Source: Oscillospiraceae bacterium (GTDB lineage Bacteria; Bacillota; Clostridia; Oscillospirales; CAG-272). From it: 60,562 nt of DNA. Below the pieces are notes generated by a model. That model was not told the DNA's origin. It did not search any database and saw only the letters and a program-made list of their open reading frames with translations. Below, in pieces: positions 44,053-52,989 of the stretch. Numbering within the stretch: position 1 is the stretch's first letter; every line of letters starts with the position of its first letter. Position numbers and translations under genes: made by a program. The DNA lies in assembly GCA_015064685.1 (NCBI GenBank), contig SVRT01000014.1:13251-73812 (forward strand), read 5' to 3'.

Positions 44053-44952
44053 TTATTTTGCCGTTTCAAGCTCGGTACTCTCTGCCGCGTCCTCAAGCTC
44101 TGCCATCCTTCTTGCCGAGCGAGCGGTATAGCTGAGCATGTCCGCCTTTGTCTCTCCGTCTGCCTGGAAGGCGGTGGGAGCTTCAAAGGTCACAGTGACC
44201 TCGTCGCACTCGAAAATTTCTACGATTTCCTTGTGCTTTATATGTTTTCCCTTGAAAACAGTGGGGAATATGGTCAGAATCTTCGGTCTTGAGCCGCCGT
44301 GCATTACCATGACGCTCATTTTTCCCGTGCTTCTGTCCTGCGTGGGCGCGATCATCATTCCGCCGCCGAAATACCTGCCGTGCATTGCCGATGCCATCCA
44401 GACGTTGGAAAAATGATGCGTTACCCCGTCAACTGTGACGGTTGCGGAGGGGCGCTTATACTTATATGCGAGCAGCTCGAGCGCGATAGCAGTATAATTC
44501 GCTTTTTTGCCCGTGCGAGCCTTGTATTTTTCAACACCGTCGCAGACTGCGCCGTCGATTCCCATTCCAACGCCGTTGATAAAGTATCTTTTCTCGCCGC
44601 CTATCTCGACCGCGGGAAGAGTCTTTATGTATTCACGTACGTCTGTGAGGTTTTCTGTTCCGCTTTGTCCGATGTCGTTGAGAAAGTCGTTACCCGTGCC
44701 CGAGCGAACGAGAAATACGGGGCAGGGAAAATCTATGCCGTGGGTGTTGTTTGCGAAGTGGTGAAGTGTTCCGTCACCGCCGCAGATAAGAACTCTGTCG
44801 TTTTCGGTCAGAGTTTTGCAAAATTCTCTTGTGTCGAGATCGAGAAGGCTTATCTGCTTTACGCCGCGCCTCTCAAGCTCCTCCTTGCCGGGGATGATAT
44901 TGAGGTCGTTGTTTTCGCTGTTGGATTTGGGGTTAAAAAGAATGTAATTCAT
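44053..44952 (-). CDS. Diacylglycerol kinase-type lipid kinase (YegS/DgkB-like)
   Basis: The 299-residue protein has the DAGK catalytic motif ICGGDGTLHHFAN (57-69), then RSGTGNDF for nucleotide binding and FINGVGMGIDGAV in the second lobe, where FGGGMMIAPTQDRSTGKM continues the beta-sandwich. Such kinases phosphorylate diacylglycerol to recycle lipid from teichoic-acid synthesis. No membrane segment is present, as usual. It begins 8 nt after the cysE stop. An acidic tail (EDAAESTELETAK) is unremarkable. Confidence 0.88.
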   Translation of the reverse strand: MNYILFNPKSNSENNDLNIIPGKEELERRGVKQISLLDLDTREFCKTLTENDRVLICGGDGTLHHFANNTHGIDFPCPVFLVRSGTGNDFLNDIGQSGTENLTDVREYIKTLPAVEIGGEKRYFINGVGMGIDGAVCDGVEKYKARTGKKANYTAIALELLAYKYKRPSATVTVDGVTHHFSNVWMASAMHGRYFGGGMMIAPTQDRSTGKMSVMVMHGGSRPKILTIFPTVFKGKHIKHKEIVEIFECDEVTVTFEAPTAFQADGETKADMLSYTARSARRMAELEDAAESTELETAK

Positions 44953-44960
44953 ATTTTTCC

Positions 44961-45704
44961 TTACCTCTTGGCATTTTTTTCTTGCTTTGCTTCCTTGATC
45001 TCGGCAAGCTCGCGTGAAAGCTCGTCGATCCTTTGCTCAAGCTTTGTGATCTCCTGCGCGACGGGGTCGGGGATGTGTATCTGGTCGAGGTCGTCCACCT
45101 TGCGTCCTCCCTGACGCGCTATGCGCGCGGGGATTCCGACGGCGGTACTGTTTTCGGGTATATCCTTAAGCACTACCGCGTTTGCGGCAATTTTGCTATT
45201 GCTGTCTATCACGATGGGGCCGAGCACCTTTGCTCCCGCTCCTACGAGAACGTTGTCTCCAAGCGTTGGGTGTCTTTTGCCGACGTCCTTTCCCGTTCCT
45301 CCGAGTGTAACGCCCTGATAAAGCGTACAATTATCACCGATCTCGGTAGTCTCGCCAATAACGACACCTGTACCGTGGTCGATCACAAGTCCTTTTCCGA
45401 TCGTTGCGCCGGGGTGTATCTCTATACCCGTCAAAAGCTTTGCCGCCTGGCTTACGGCTCTTGCGGAGAAGGTGTGTCCGCCGAGATAAAGCTTATGGGA
45501 GACTCGGTAGGCAAGTATTGCGTGGAGTCCCGAATAGAGCAGAAGCACCTCGACGTCGCTTTTCGCGGCGGGGTCTCTCTGCCTTATTGCTACTATGTTA
45601 TCCTTTATTTCCTTTTTTATTTCGCATACGGCTCTGACCGGGGAAAAGCTTGCTATCTTTTCGATAAGGTCAGATATGCTTGTGCTGATATCTACAGTTG
45701 CCAT
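44961..45704 (-). CDS. cysE: Serine O-acetyltransferase
   Basis: The ATG at 45704 follows GGAGGTGTCCT; longer readings run into the promoter. The 247-residue enzyme forms O-acetylserine for cysteine synthesis. It has the short N-terminal helical domain of Gram-positive CysE/EpsC, then left-handed beta-helix hexapeptides: GIEIHPGATIGKGLVIDHGTGVVIGETTEIG, LYQGVTLGGTGK, RHPTLGDNVLVGAGAKVLG and NAVVLKDIPENSTAVGIPARI. His in IDHGTG is the catalytic base. A coiled-coil tail of about 35 residues (ITKLEQRIDELSRELAEIKEAK) is longer than usual. First gene of the seven-gene minus-strand operon. Confidence 0.92.
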   Translation of the reverse strand: MATVDISTSISDLIEKIASFSPVRAVCEIKKEIKDNIVAIRQRDPAAKSDVEVLLLYSGLHAILAYRVSHKLYLGGHTFSARAVSQAAKLLTGIEIHPGATIGKGLVIDHGTGVVIGETTEIGDNCTLYQGVTLGGTGKDVGKRHPTLGDNVLVGAGAKVLGPIVIDSNSKIAANAVVLKDIPENSTAVGIPARIARQGGRKVDDLDQIHIPDPVAQEITKLEQRIDELSRELAEIKEAKQEKNAKR

Positions 45705-45747
45705 AGGACACCTCCGAATACACCTGAAAATAAACATATACATTATA

Positions 45748-45776
45748 ATTATATCACAATTCAAATGTTTAGTCAA
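45748..45776 (-). promoter_or_regulatory. Sigma-A promoter of the cysE operon
   Basis: On the minus strand TTGACT (45776-45771), a 17-nt spacer and TATAAT (45753-45748) lie 43 nt before the cysE start. Confidence 0.8.
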
Positions 45777-45887
45777 CAGATTTTAGATTATTTTAACCGT
45801 TTTTCGCGACAGTTTTATGGCATTTGAGTGAATTTTTGGTGCATAGTATTCATGGGAGCTAATTTTCTGTTTTTTGCCTTGTCAAAC

Positions 45888-45917
45888 TTGACATTTCATG
45901 GGAAAATGTGTTATAAT
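45888..45917 (+). promoter_or_regulatory. Sigma-A promoter of the histidine phosphatase gene
   Basis: TTGACA (45888-45893), an 18-nt spacer and TATAAT (45912-45917). The start codon at 45982 is 65 nt downstream. Confidence 0.8.
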
Positions 45918-45981
45918 ATACAGGTTATTTAGATCCTATGCTGCAGCAGCGGTGCTTTTGCGGTGGGAAGGGAGTTTTGCT

Positions 45982-46680
45982 ATGAGCACGAAGATTATTA
46001 TGATACGTCACGGCTTCAGTGATGCCAACAAAGCCAAGGTGTTTACGGGGCAGAGCAATATTGCGCTTACCGACGTGGGTCTTGAGCAGGCGAGACTGTG
46101 CGGAGAGTTCTTTCGGGAGTGGTGCCCTTGCTCGGCTTCAGGACAGGAGCGTACCGAAAGGATCTGGGATCACGGAATATCGCGTATCGATGCGATATAC
46201 GCAAGTGACTTGAAAAGGGCATACGACACGGCTCTTCCCGTTGGTGAGGCTCTTTCACTCGAGGTTGAAAAATGTGCCGACCTGCGCGAGATATATGCGG
46301 GCGAGTGGGAGATGATGCCCTTCGTTGAGATAGACGAGAAATATCCTGAGGAGTACGGTGTCTGGAAGAATGACATAGGTCGCGCGATATGTGTCGGCGG
46401 AGAGAGAGTTGCCGATCTTTCAAGGAGAGTGCTTGACGCGATAAGAAATATTGCCGTAAGACACGATGGAGGTGCTGTCGTGCTTGTCACTCATGCGACG
46501 CCTATAAGAGCTGCCTGTGCGGCGGCGAGCGGACTTGACGCTTGCGATATGGGCAGGGTGCCGTGGGTCAGCAATGCGTCTATATCAATATTTGAATTTG
46601 ACGGAATGCTCAAGGCGATCGAGACGAATATCGTTGCGCATCTCGGGCAGTTAAAGACCGATCTGCCGAAAAACGTATAA
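45982..46680 (+). CDS. Histidine phosphatase family protein (phosphoglycerate mutase-like)
   Basis: The ATG at 45982 is preceded by GGGAAGGGAG at 8 nt; an upstream frame start overlaps the promoter. The 232-residue product has the catalytic RHG triad (IMIRHGFSD, residues 9-11), the second Arg in SDLKRAYDTA, the catalytic Glu in LREIYAGEWE and the late His in VLVTHATPIRAA. It resembles CobC/GpmB-type phosphatases. No cobalamin genes are nearby, so the substrate is open. It is a single-gene unit before the sugar ABC operon. Confidence 0.88.
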   Translation: MSTKIIMIRHGFSDANKAKVFTGQSNIALTDVGLEQARLCGEFFREWCPCSASGQERTERIWDHGISRIDAIYASDLKRAYDTALPVGEALSLEVEKCADLREIYAGEWEMMPFVEIDEKYPEEYGVWKNDIGRAICVGGERVADLSRRVLDAIRNIAVRHDGGAVVLVTHATPIRAACAAASGLDACDMGRVPWVSNASISIFEFDGMLKAIETNIVAHLGQLKTDLPKNV

Positions 46681-46706
46681 GTTGATCTATATTTTTGAAT
46701 AAATCC

Positions 46707-46735
46707 TTTACAACAAGGTGTTTTTGTAGTATAAT
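46707..46735 (+). promoter_or_regulatory. Sigma-A promoter of the carbohydrate ABC transporter operon
   Basis: TTTACA (46707-46712), a 17-nt spacer and TATAAT (46730-46735), 37 nt before the GTG at 46773. Confidence 0.8.
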
Positions 46736-46772
46736 TAGTTTAGAGTGATAATTTTTGGAAGGAGGCATAACG

Positions 46773-47663
46773 GTGGAAAAAAAGAGCCTTAAGGGTTGGC
46801 TGTATCTTCTCCCCGCGTTTCTGTTTTTGGGAGTCTTTATGGTCTATCCTCTCATTGACGTGTTTATCTATGCTTTTGAGGAAAATTTCAACTTCGTTAC
46901 CCAACAGTCTACGGGTATAGGCTTTGCAAACTTTGAGCACGTTCTTAAAGATCCTTATTTTGTTCAGGCACTCAAGAATACGCTTATTCTCGTTGCAATT
47001 ACGGTGCCTCTTTCAACTGCGATCGCGCTTGTTATCTCGCTTGGGCTTTCCTCTATAAAGTGGCTTCGCAAGCTCTTCCAGACGGTTTATTTTTTGCCCT
47101 ACGTCACCAATACTCTTGCGGTAGGTCTTGTATTTATGATACTGTTCAAGCCTACGGAATATACCGACGGTATGGTGAATCTGCTTATCAACCTTTTCGG
47201 TGGGCAGACGGTCGATTTTATTGAAGGACCTTATTGGGCGAAGATGTTCGTTCTTTGCTTCTATACGATATGGGTCGTTTTGCCGTTTAAGATACTCATT
47301 CTTACAGGCGCTCTCGCATCGGTCAATCAGACCTATTACGATGCGGCGCGTGTTGACGGCACGAGCAAGGGAAGGATGTTCTGGAGGATCACTCTTCCTA
47401 TGATATCTCCGATGATTTCTTATCTTGTAATTACAGGATTTATCGGCGCGTTCAAGGCGTACAGTGATTCGGTCGCGCTTTTCGGTACGAATCTGAACGT
47501 CGCGGGAATGAACACTATCGTCGGATACGTTTACGATATGCTCTACGGCGCGAGCGGCGGTTATCCGTCATACGCGTCCGCGGCGGCTGTGATACTTTTC
47601 TTTATTGTTCTGACTATTACCTGCATAAACCTCGTAGTCAGCAAGAAGCACGTTCATTACTGA
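46773..47663 (+). CDS. Carbohydrate ABC transporter permease (MalF/UgpA-like)
   Basis: I start at the GTG at 46773, 7 nt after AGGAGG. The 296-residue product has six membrane segments and the binding-protein-dependent permease loop YYDAARVDGTSKGRMFWRITLPMISP, the EAA motif that contacts the ATPase. It is the first of a three-gene operon with a second permease and a solute-binding lipoprotein. No ATPase gene is included; such systems often share an MsmX-type ATPase encoded elsewhere. Confidence 0.92.
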   Translation: MEKKSLKGWLYLLPAFLFLGVFMVYPLIDVFIYAFEENFNFVTQQSTGIGFANFEHVLKDPYFVQALKNTLILVAITVPLSTAIALVISLGLSSIKWLRKLFQTVYFLPYVTNTLAVGLVFMILFKPTEYTDGMVNLLINLFGGQTVDFIEGPYWAKMFVLCFYTIWVVLPFKILILTGALASVNQTYYDAARVDGTSKGRMFWRITLPMISPMISYLVITGFIGAFKAYSDSVALFGTNLNVAGMNTIVGYVYDMLYGASGGYPSYASAAAVILFFIVLTITCINLVVSKKHVHY

Positions 47664-47679
47664 TGGGAGGTGCTTTTGG

Positions 47680-48567
47680 ATGAAAGAAAAAATTATGGAC
47701 AGTAAGGCTTTCAGCGCAAAGGAAAGACGCTCGAAAGTTCTTGGAATAACAGGGAAGGTATTTATCTACATTATGCTCACGTTCTGGGCTCTGATGGTGC
47801 TTTTCCCGTTCTACTATATGATACTGACCTCGTTTAAGAGTTTTGGATCATACAACTCGGAGTTTATACCTAAGCTGTATACTCTCGCGCCGACCTTCGA
47901 AAACTATAAGACGGCATTCAGTGCGGTTCCGCTTGCGGATTATTTCTTCAACACGCTGGTATATACTCTCGCAACGACCGCCTTGATGCTTATCGTATCT
48001 ATCCTTGCGGCATTTGCCTTTGCAAGACTTGATTTTAAGGGAAAGAATATTGCGTTTACTCTTTTCCTTTCACTTATGATGATACCGAGTGAGCTTGTCG
48101 TTATTACCAACTTTGTAACGGTCACAAATATGGATATGCGAAACACGTTTATGGGACTTATCCTCCCGAGCGTTGCTTCGGTATTCTACATTTATCTGCT
48201 CAAGGAGAATTTCGCGCAGATCCCCGACGAGCTTTATCTTGCCGCAAAGGTGGACGGAACCACCGACATGAGATACCTTTTCAAGGTCATGGTGCCGATC
48301 TGCCGACCTACGATAGTTACCGTTGTGATACTTAAGATAATTGAGTGCTGGAACGCGTACATCTGGCCGAGGCTTATCACCGACGATCCCGAGTATTTTC
48401 TTGTGTCTAACGGTATTCAGGCGATCAGAGAAAGCGGCTTCGGTAGGGAAAACGTCCCCGCTATGATGGCGGCGGTGGTTATTATTTCCGCTCCGCTTAT
48501 CGTACTATTTATTGTGTTCAGAAAGAAAATTATGGAAGGTGTTTCCAGAGGAGGAATTAAAGGATGA
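47680..48567 (+). CDS. Carbohydrate ABC transporter permease (MalG/UgpE-like)
   Basis: This 295-residue protein has six membrane segments, an N-terminal cytoplasmic stretch, FPFYYMILTSFKS typical of MalG-type permeases, and the EAA loop ELYLAAKVDGTTDMRYLFKVMVPICRP. GGGAGG lies before its ATG. It overlaps the binding-protein gene by 4 nt. It forms the membrane channel together with the preceding permease. Confidence 0.92.
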   Translation: MKEKIMDSKAFSAKERRSKVLGITGKVFIYIMLTFWALMVLFPFYYMILTSFKSFGSYNSEFIPKLYTLAPTFENYKTAFSAVPLADYFFNTLVYTLATTALMLIVSILAAFAFARLDFKGKNIAFTLFLSLMMIPSELVVITNFVTVTNMDMRNTFMGLILPSVASVFYIYLLKENFAQIPDELYLAAKVDGTTDMRYLFKVMVPICRPTIVTVVILKIIECWNAYIWPRLITDDPEYFLVSNGIQAIRESGFGRENVPAMMAAVVIISAPLIVLFIVFRKKIMEGVSRGGIKG

Positions 48568-50051
48568 ATGCTTTCAAGCGCATTATTTCACTGTCCGTCA
48601 TTATCTGTCTTTGCGTAGCTTCCCTGGCTCTCGTCTCCTGCCACGGTCGCGGTCCTGCGAAGGAGGAGTTCAAGATCGACGAGGAGTTCAACTACGACGA
48701 GAAGGTAGAGATCACGTTTTGGGCGAAAAACGACTCTAATAACATTCAAAAGGGTATTTACAATAAGGCTGCGGAGGATTTCTGCAAGCTCTACCCCAAT
48801 ATCACTGTCAACATTAAGTTCTACACCGATTACGGCACGATCTACAATGACGTGATCACGAACATTCAGACCGACACGACACCCAACGTTTGCATAAGCT
48901 ACCCCGACCACATTGCAACCTATATGACAGGCGAGAATATTATGGTCGCTATGGACGATCTTATGAGAGACAGCCGTTACGGCTTTGGAGGATCGGAGCT
49001 TAAATTCGACGGTGTTACAAAGGAAGAGATCATTCCTCAGTTCCTCGGTGAGGGACAGATCGCGGGCAAGCAGTACGCGATGCCCTTTATGAGATCCACC
49101 GAGGCTTGCTACGTCAACAAGACCTACGTTGAGGCTCTCGGATACACTATCCCCGAGACACTGACGTGGGATTTCATCTGGGAGGTCAGCGAGGCGGCAA
49201 TGCAGAAGAATGCCGACGGAACGTTTAAGGTAAACGGACAGAAGACGATGATCCCCTTTATCTACAAGTCCACCGACAATATGATGATCCAGATGCTCGC
49301 GCAGAAGGGAGCGCCTTACTCCACAAGCAACGCAGAGATCAAGCTCTTTAACGATACGACCAAGGAGCTTCTCTATGAGATCGCCGAGCATGCGGAGTCC
49401 CGTGCATTCTCTACCTTCAAGATCTCGAGCTACCCCGGTAACTATTTCAATGCGGGACAGTGTCTCTTTGCCGTTGACTCAACCGCGGGTGCGACCTGGA
49501 TCGGCTCGGATGCTCCTCTTATTGATATCGACAAGGAGAATCTCGTCGATTTTGAGACTGCCGTTATGACTATACCTCAGTTCAACGCTGAGAGCCCCAA
49601 GATGATCTCTCAGGGTCCCAGCATTTGCATCTTCAACAAGGAGAATACGCAGGAGGTTATCGCATCCTGGTTCTTCGTTCAGTATCTCCTAACAAACGAG
49701 GTGCAGATCGCCTATGCGCAGACCGAGGGATACGTTCCCGTAACGTCCGCGGCTCAGAACAGCGCGGAATACAAGGACTACCTCTCTCGCGCAGGTGAGG
49801 ACAACGACACCTATTACGACGTTAAGATCGCGGCATCGAAGCTTTTGATCGACAACGTTGAATACACCTTTACAACTCCCGTATTTGCAGGCTCTGCTTC
49901 GCTTCGTGACGCGGCGGGTCAGCTTATCGAGGAGGTAACAAAGGCAAAGAGAAGGGGAAAGACCGTGGACGATGCGTTTATCGCGGACCTCTATGAGAAT
50001 ATGGTCGCTCTTTACAAGCTTGATCAGGTAAAGGCTGTTGAGGGCGAATAA
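48564..50051 (+). CDS. Carbohydrate ABC transporter solute-binding lipoprotein
   Basis: This 495-residue extracytoplasmic protein starts with a lipoprotein signal (LALVSC, lipidated Cys26). The fold is that of family 1 solute-binding proteins: EITFWAKNDSNN near the start, then AAEDFCKLYPNITVNIKFY, GKQYAMPFMRSTEACYVNKTY, LTWDFIWEVSEA and a C-terminal helical part. Ligand specificity is not readable, but oligosaccharides are usual. It is last in the operon, after both permeases, and is followed by a terminator. Confidence 0.92.
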   Translation: MNAFKRIISLSVIICLCVASLALVSCHGRGPAKEEFKIDEEFNYDEKVEITFWAKNDSNNIQKGIYNKAAEDFCKLYPNITVNIKFYTDYGTIYNDVITNIQTDTTPNVCISYPDHIATYMTGENIMVAMDDLMRDSRYGFGGSELKFDGVTKEEIIPQFLGEGQIAGKQYAMPFMRSTEACYVNKTYVEALGYTIPETLTWDFIWEVSEAAMQKNADGTFKVNGQKTMIPFIYKSTDNMMIQMLAQKGAPYSTSNAEIKLFNDTTKELLYEIAEHAESRAFSTFKISSYPGNYFNAGQCLFAVDSTAGATWIGSDAPLIDIDKENLVDFETAVMTIPQFNAESPKMISQGPSICIFNKENTQEVIASWFFVQYLLTNEVQIAYAQTEGYVPVTSAAQNSAEYKDYLSRAGEDNDTYYDVKIAASKLLIDNVEYTFTTPVFAGSASLRDAAGQLIEEVTKAKRRGKTVDDAFIADLYENMVALYKLDQVKAVEGE

Positions 50052-50053
50052 CC

Positions 50054-50092
50054 GAAAAAAGACCGGATCGGGAAGCCGATTCGGTCTTTTTT
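50054..50092 (+). terminator. Intrinsic terminator after the ABC transporter operon
   Basis: AAAAAAGACCGGATCGG pairs with CCGATTCGGTCTTTTTT around GAAG, giving a strong stem ending in six T. Confidence 0.9.
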
Positions 50093-50164
50093 ACATATTT
50101 GAGGTCATTGGGGCGGACAATTATTGTTTATAGAGTGAATTTTGAGGAAATATAGCTCTGCTTA

Positions 50165-50192
50165 TTGACAATTTTATTTTTTCGTGTATAAT
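50165..50192 (+). promoter_or_regulatory. Sigma-A promoter of the tandem-domain lipoprotein gene
   Basis: TTGACA (50165-50170), a 16-nt spacer and TATAAT (50187-50192), 47 nt before the ATG at 50239. Confidence 0.8.
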
Positions 50193-50238
50193 ATAAAGTG
50201 AAAAATCGGTTTACCCGAAAATAAAAAGGAGAAATGAT

Positions 50239-51828
50239 ATGAAAAAGTTTTTAGCATTGCTTTTTGTATTCGCTATGGTTCTTGCTTTGGCTGCTTGTAA
50301 TCCTGCAGAGAAAGACGATTCCAAGGAAACAAAGCCTGCAGCTACAGACCCCGCAGAGACAAATCCCTCTGAGACAAATCCTGCACAGACCAATCCTGCA
50401 GGGACAGATCCTGCAGAGACGGATCCTGCAGAGACGGATCCTGCAGAGACAGATCCTGCAGAGACAGATCCTACAGATGATCCCGAGACCGAAGGCGGTG
50501 AGCAGGTTGATCCCAATGCGGCAATGACATACGAGGAGTACGTTGCGGCTGCAATGGATTCCGAGGTAGTAATCGAGGCATACGTACAGGCTACTCAGTC
50601 TTGGTGGGACAACAAGATAGTTGCATACCTCCAGGATAAGGACGGCGCATACTTCGCATACAATATGGCTTGCACCGAGGAGGATGCTGCAAAGCTCGTT
50701 CCCGGAACAAAGATCAGAGTTACAGGCTACAAGGGTGAGTATTCCGGCGAGGTTGAGATCCTCGATGCTACGTTCACATTCGTTGAGGGAGCAGATACAT
50801 ATATCGCACCCGCAACCGACGTAACAGCAGTACTTGCTAACGAGACAGAGCTTACCAAGCATATGAACAAGTTCGTATCCTTCAAGGGCTTGACAGTAGT
50901 AGCAAGCAAGGATGCAGACGGCAACGACGTTCCTTTCCTCTACAAGTGGAACGGATCTGGTGAGGACGGAGACGACCTTTACTTCAACGTAAGCGACGGA
51001 ACAAACACATATTCCTTCACAGTAGAGTCCTACCTCTGCGGCAAGGATACTGCAGTTTACCAGGCAGTTAAGGCACTCAAGATCGGCGATGTTATCGACG
51101 CTGAGGGCTTCCTTTATTGGTACAACGGTGTTAACCCCCACATCACATCTGTTGCTCCTGCGGCACCCGCTGCACGCGACTATATGACATACGATGAGTA
51201 CGTTGCAGCAGATATGGACGCTGAGGTCGTAATCGAGGCGTACGTACAGGCTACTCAGTCTTGGTGGGACAACAAGATAGTTGCATACCTCCAGGATAAG
51301 GACGGCGCATACTTCGCATACAATATGGCTTGCACCCAGGATGATGCTGCAAAGCTCGTTCCCGGAACAAAGATCAGAGTTACAGGCTACAAGGGCGAGT
51401 ACTCCGGCGAGGTTGAGATCCTCGACGCTACGTTTACATTCGTTGAGGGAGCGGATACATATATCGCACCCGCAACCGACGTAACAGCAGTACTTGCTAA
51501 CGAGACAGAGCTTATCAAGCACATGAACAAGTTCGTATCCTTCAAGGGCTTGACAGTAGTAGCAAGCAAGGATGCAAACGGCAACGACGTTCCTTTCCTC
51601 TACAAGTGGAACGGATCTGGTGAGGACGGAGACGACCTTTACTTCAACGTAAGCGACGGAACAAACACATATTCCTTCACAGTAGAGTCCTACCTCTGCG
51701 GCAAGGATACTGCAGTTTACCAGGCAGTTAAGGCACTTAAGATCGGCGACGTTATCGACGCTGAGGGCTTCCTTTACTGGTACAACGGTGTTAATCCCCA
51801 TATCACATCTGTTACAGCAGCGGAATAA
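50239..51828 (+). CDS. Surface lipoprotein with two nearly identical OB-like domains
   Basis: The 529-residue product has a lipoprotein signal (LALAAC, Cys20) and a low-complexity linker of (E-T-D-P-A)n repeats (about 30-80). Two copies of a 220-residue domain follow (about 95-310 and 315-528). Each copy has EVVIEAYVQATQSWWDNKI, YLQDKDGAYFAYNM, GTKIRVTGYKGEYSGEVEI and a second half with FVSFKGLTVVASKD. The strand order and the GTKIRVTGYKGEY block resemble OB-fold domains of secreted nucleic-acid-binding or nuclease-associated proteins. That is a fold guess, not a function. It is a monocistronic unit with its own promoter and terminator. Confidence 0.8.
   Translation: MKKFLALLFVFAMVLALAACNPAEKDDSKETKPAATDPAETNPSETNPAQTNPAGTDPAETDPAETDPAETDPAETDPTDDPETEGGEQVDPNAAMTYEEYVAAAMDSEVVIEAYVQATQSWWDNKIVAYLQDKDGAYFAYNMACTEEDAAKLVPGTKIRVTGYKGEYSGEVEILDATFTFVEGADTYIAPATDVTAVLANETELTKHMNKFVSFKGLTVVASKDADGNDVPFLYKWNGSGEDGDDLYFNVSDGTNTYSFTVESYLCGKDTAVYQAVKALKIGDVIDAEGFLYWYNGVNPHITSVAPAAPAARDYMTYDEYVAADMDAEVVIEAYVQATQSWWDNKIVAYLQDKDGAYFAYNMACTQDDAAKLVPGTKIRVTGYKGEYSGEVEILDATFTFVEGADTYIAPATDVTAVLANETELIKHMNKFVSFKGLTVVASKDANGNDVPFLYKWNGSGEDGDDLYFNVSDGTNTYSFTVESYLCGKDTAVYQAVKALKIGDVIDAEGFLYWYNGVNPHITSVTAAE
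50523..51826 (+). repeat. 660-bp tandem duplication inside the lipoprotein gene
   Basis: Sequence from about 50523 is repeated 660 bp later with only scattered base changes, many synonymous. The period is exactly 220 codons, so the frame is kept. Confidence 0.9.
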
Positions 51829-51841
51829 TATTTGAAAAATT

Positions 51842-51871
51842 GGCTATCCCGATTTCGGGATAGCCTTTTTT
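51842..51871 (+). terminator. Intrinsic terminator after the lipoprotein gene
   Basis: GGCTATCCCG-ATTT-CGGGATAGCC is a perfect 10-bp stem followed by TTTTTT. Confidence 0.92.
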
Positions 51872-51882
51872 GTTTTATGAGG

Positions 51883-51911
51883 TTTACAAAATAGAACAAA
51901 TGTATTATAAT
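51883..51911 (+). promoter_or_regulatory. Sigma-A promoter of the phage-tail-like unit
   Basis: TTTACA (51883-51888), a 17-nt spacer and TATAAT (51906-51911), about 100 nt before the ATG at 52012. Confidence 0.75.
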
Positions 51912-52011
51912 AGTATTCGAGCGAATAAAGGCACGGAGAAATCGCTTGCGTGTTTCGGGGAGGATACGGTTACGGGGAGCTCTGTGCAAATTCTGAAGAA
52001 AGGAAAAACAA

Positions 52012-52989
52012 ATGAAGGAAATAACAAGAAGAATATCGCTTGACCTTGCGAGAAGGAGCAATTCTCGAGTTGCGTTTGCATGCGAGTCGGATATGAAATC
52101 ACGTGAGTTTCTGATAAGTCTTTTCGACGACGGTGTGCCGTATATTGTGGATAAATCACTTACCGCATCCATTAACGTATGCCGTCCCGACGGTCAGCGC
52201 AGAGCATATCTCGCCGAGATAACCGATGAGGGATGTATCAGATACGTTCCCGGAAACTGGGCTCTTATGGTTGCCGGAGACGCGCGCTTCTCGGTCTCAC
52301 TTTACGACGGTGAGGAAAAGAAGCTTTCAAGCACTGCTTTTACCGTAAGCATTGAGGAGGGCGTTTATTTCGGTGACGACATTGAAGAGGGCGATGATAC
52401 CTACACCGCTTTTATGGAAATGATGAACTCAATGGCATACATAAAAGACGAGGAGCTGAAAAGAGATGCCGCGGAGAGGGAGAGGGTCAACAACGAGAGC
52501 ATAAGAGTTGACTTTGAGCTTGACAGAGCGGGTGCCGAGAGCAGACGAGAAGAGACAGAGCTACTTCGCCGTGGCATGGAGGTCATGCGAGAGGATGCAG
52601 AGAAAAAGAGAGAAGAGGCAGAAGAAAAAAGAAAGATCGCCGAGGGAAGTGCCTACTCCGGAAGCGCGTACTACGGAGGTAGAGAGCTTAAGGAGGTATT
52701 GAGAGAAGAAGGCGAGATCCTCAGAAAATCCGCCGAAGACGCGCGTGAGGATGCAGAGGAGAAGAGAAGAGCAGCTGAGGGAAGCGTGTATTCGGGAAGC
52801 CCTTACTACGGCGGAAGAGCTTTAGAGGAGTATTTGCGCTGTGAGAATGAGAATTCGCGTGTTGCCGCAGAAGAGAAACGTGTTGAAAATGAGAACGCGA
52901 GACTTGAGGTGACGGATACGCTGAAGGAGGCACTTGCCAATCTTATCGTCCTCCAGGAGCAGTACATTGCGAAAGGAGCGACGGTATGA
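52012..52989 (+). CDS. BppU-like phage baseplate/tail fibre protein
   Basis: Residues about 1-125 of this 325-residue protein form the beta-sandwich usual at the N-terminus of BppU-type (DUF2479) upper baseplate proteins: DDGVPYIVDKSLTASINVCRPDGQRRAYLAEITDEGCIRYVP. Residues about 140-310 are almost entirely charged coiled coil (repeated EEAEEKRK, EDAEEKRR), interrupted by two copies of EGSxYSGSxYYGGR, which look like hinge or trimerisation knobs. It is expected to attach a receptor-binding tip. AGGAAAAACAA precedes the ATG. Its stop overlaps the next gene by 4 nt. No capsid or tape-measure gene is nearby. Confidence 0.75.
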   Translation: MKEITRRISLDLARRSNSRVAFACESDMKSREFLISLFDDGVPYIVDKSLTASINVCRPDGQRRAYLAEITDEGCIRYVPGNWALMVAGDARFSVSLYDGEEKKLSSTAFTVSIEEGVYFGDDIEEGDDTYTAFMEMMNSMAYIKDEELKRDAAERERVNNESIRVDFELDRAGAESRREETELLRRGMEVMREDAEKKREEAEEKRKIAEGSAYSGSAYYGGRELKEVLREEGEILRKSAEDAREDAEEKRRAAEGSVYSGSPYYGGRALEEYLRCENENSRVAAEEKRVENENARLEVTDTLKEALANLIVLQEQYIAKGATV

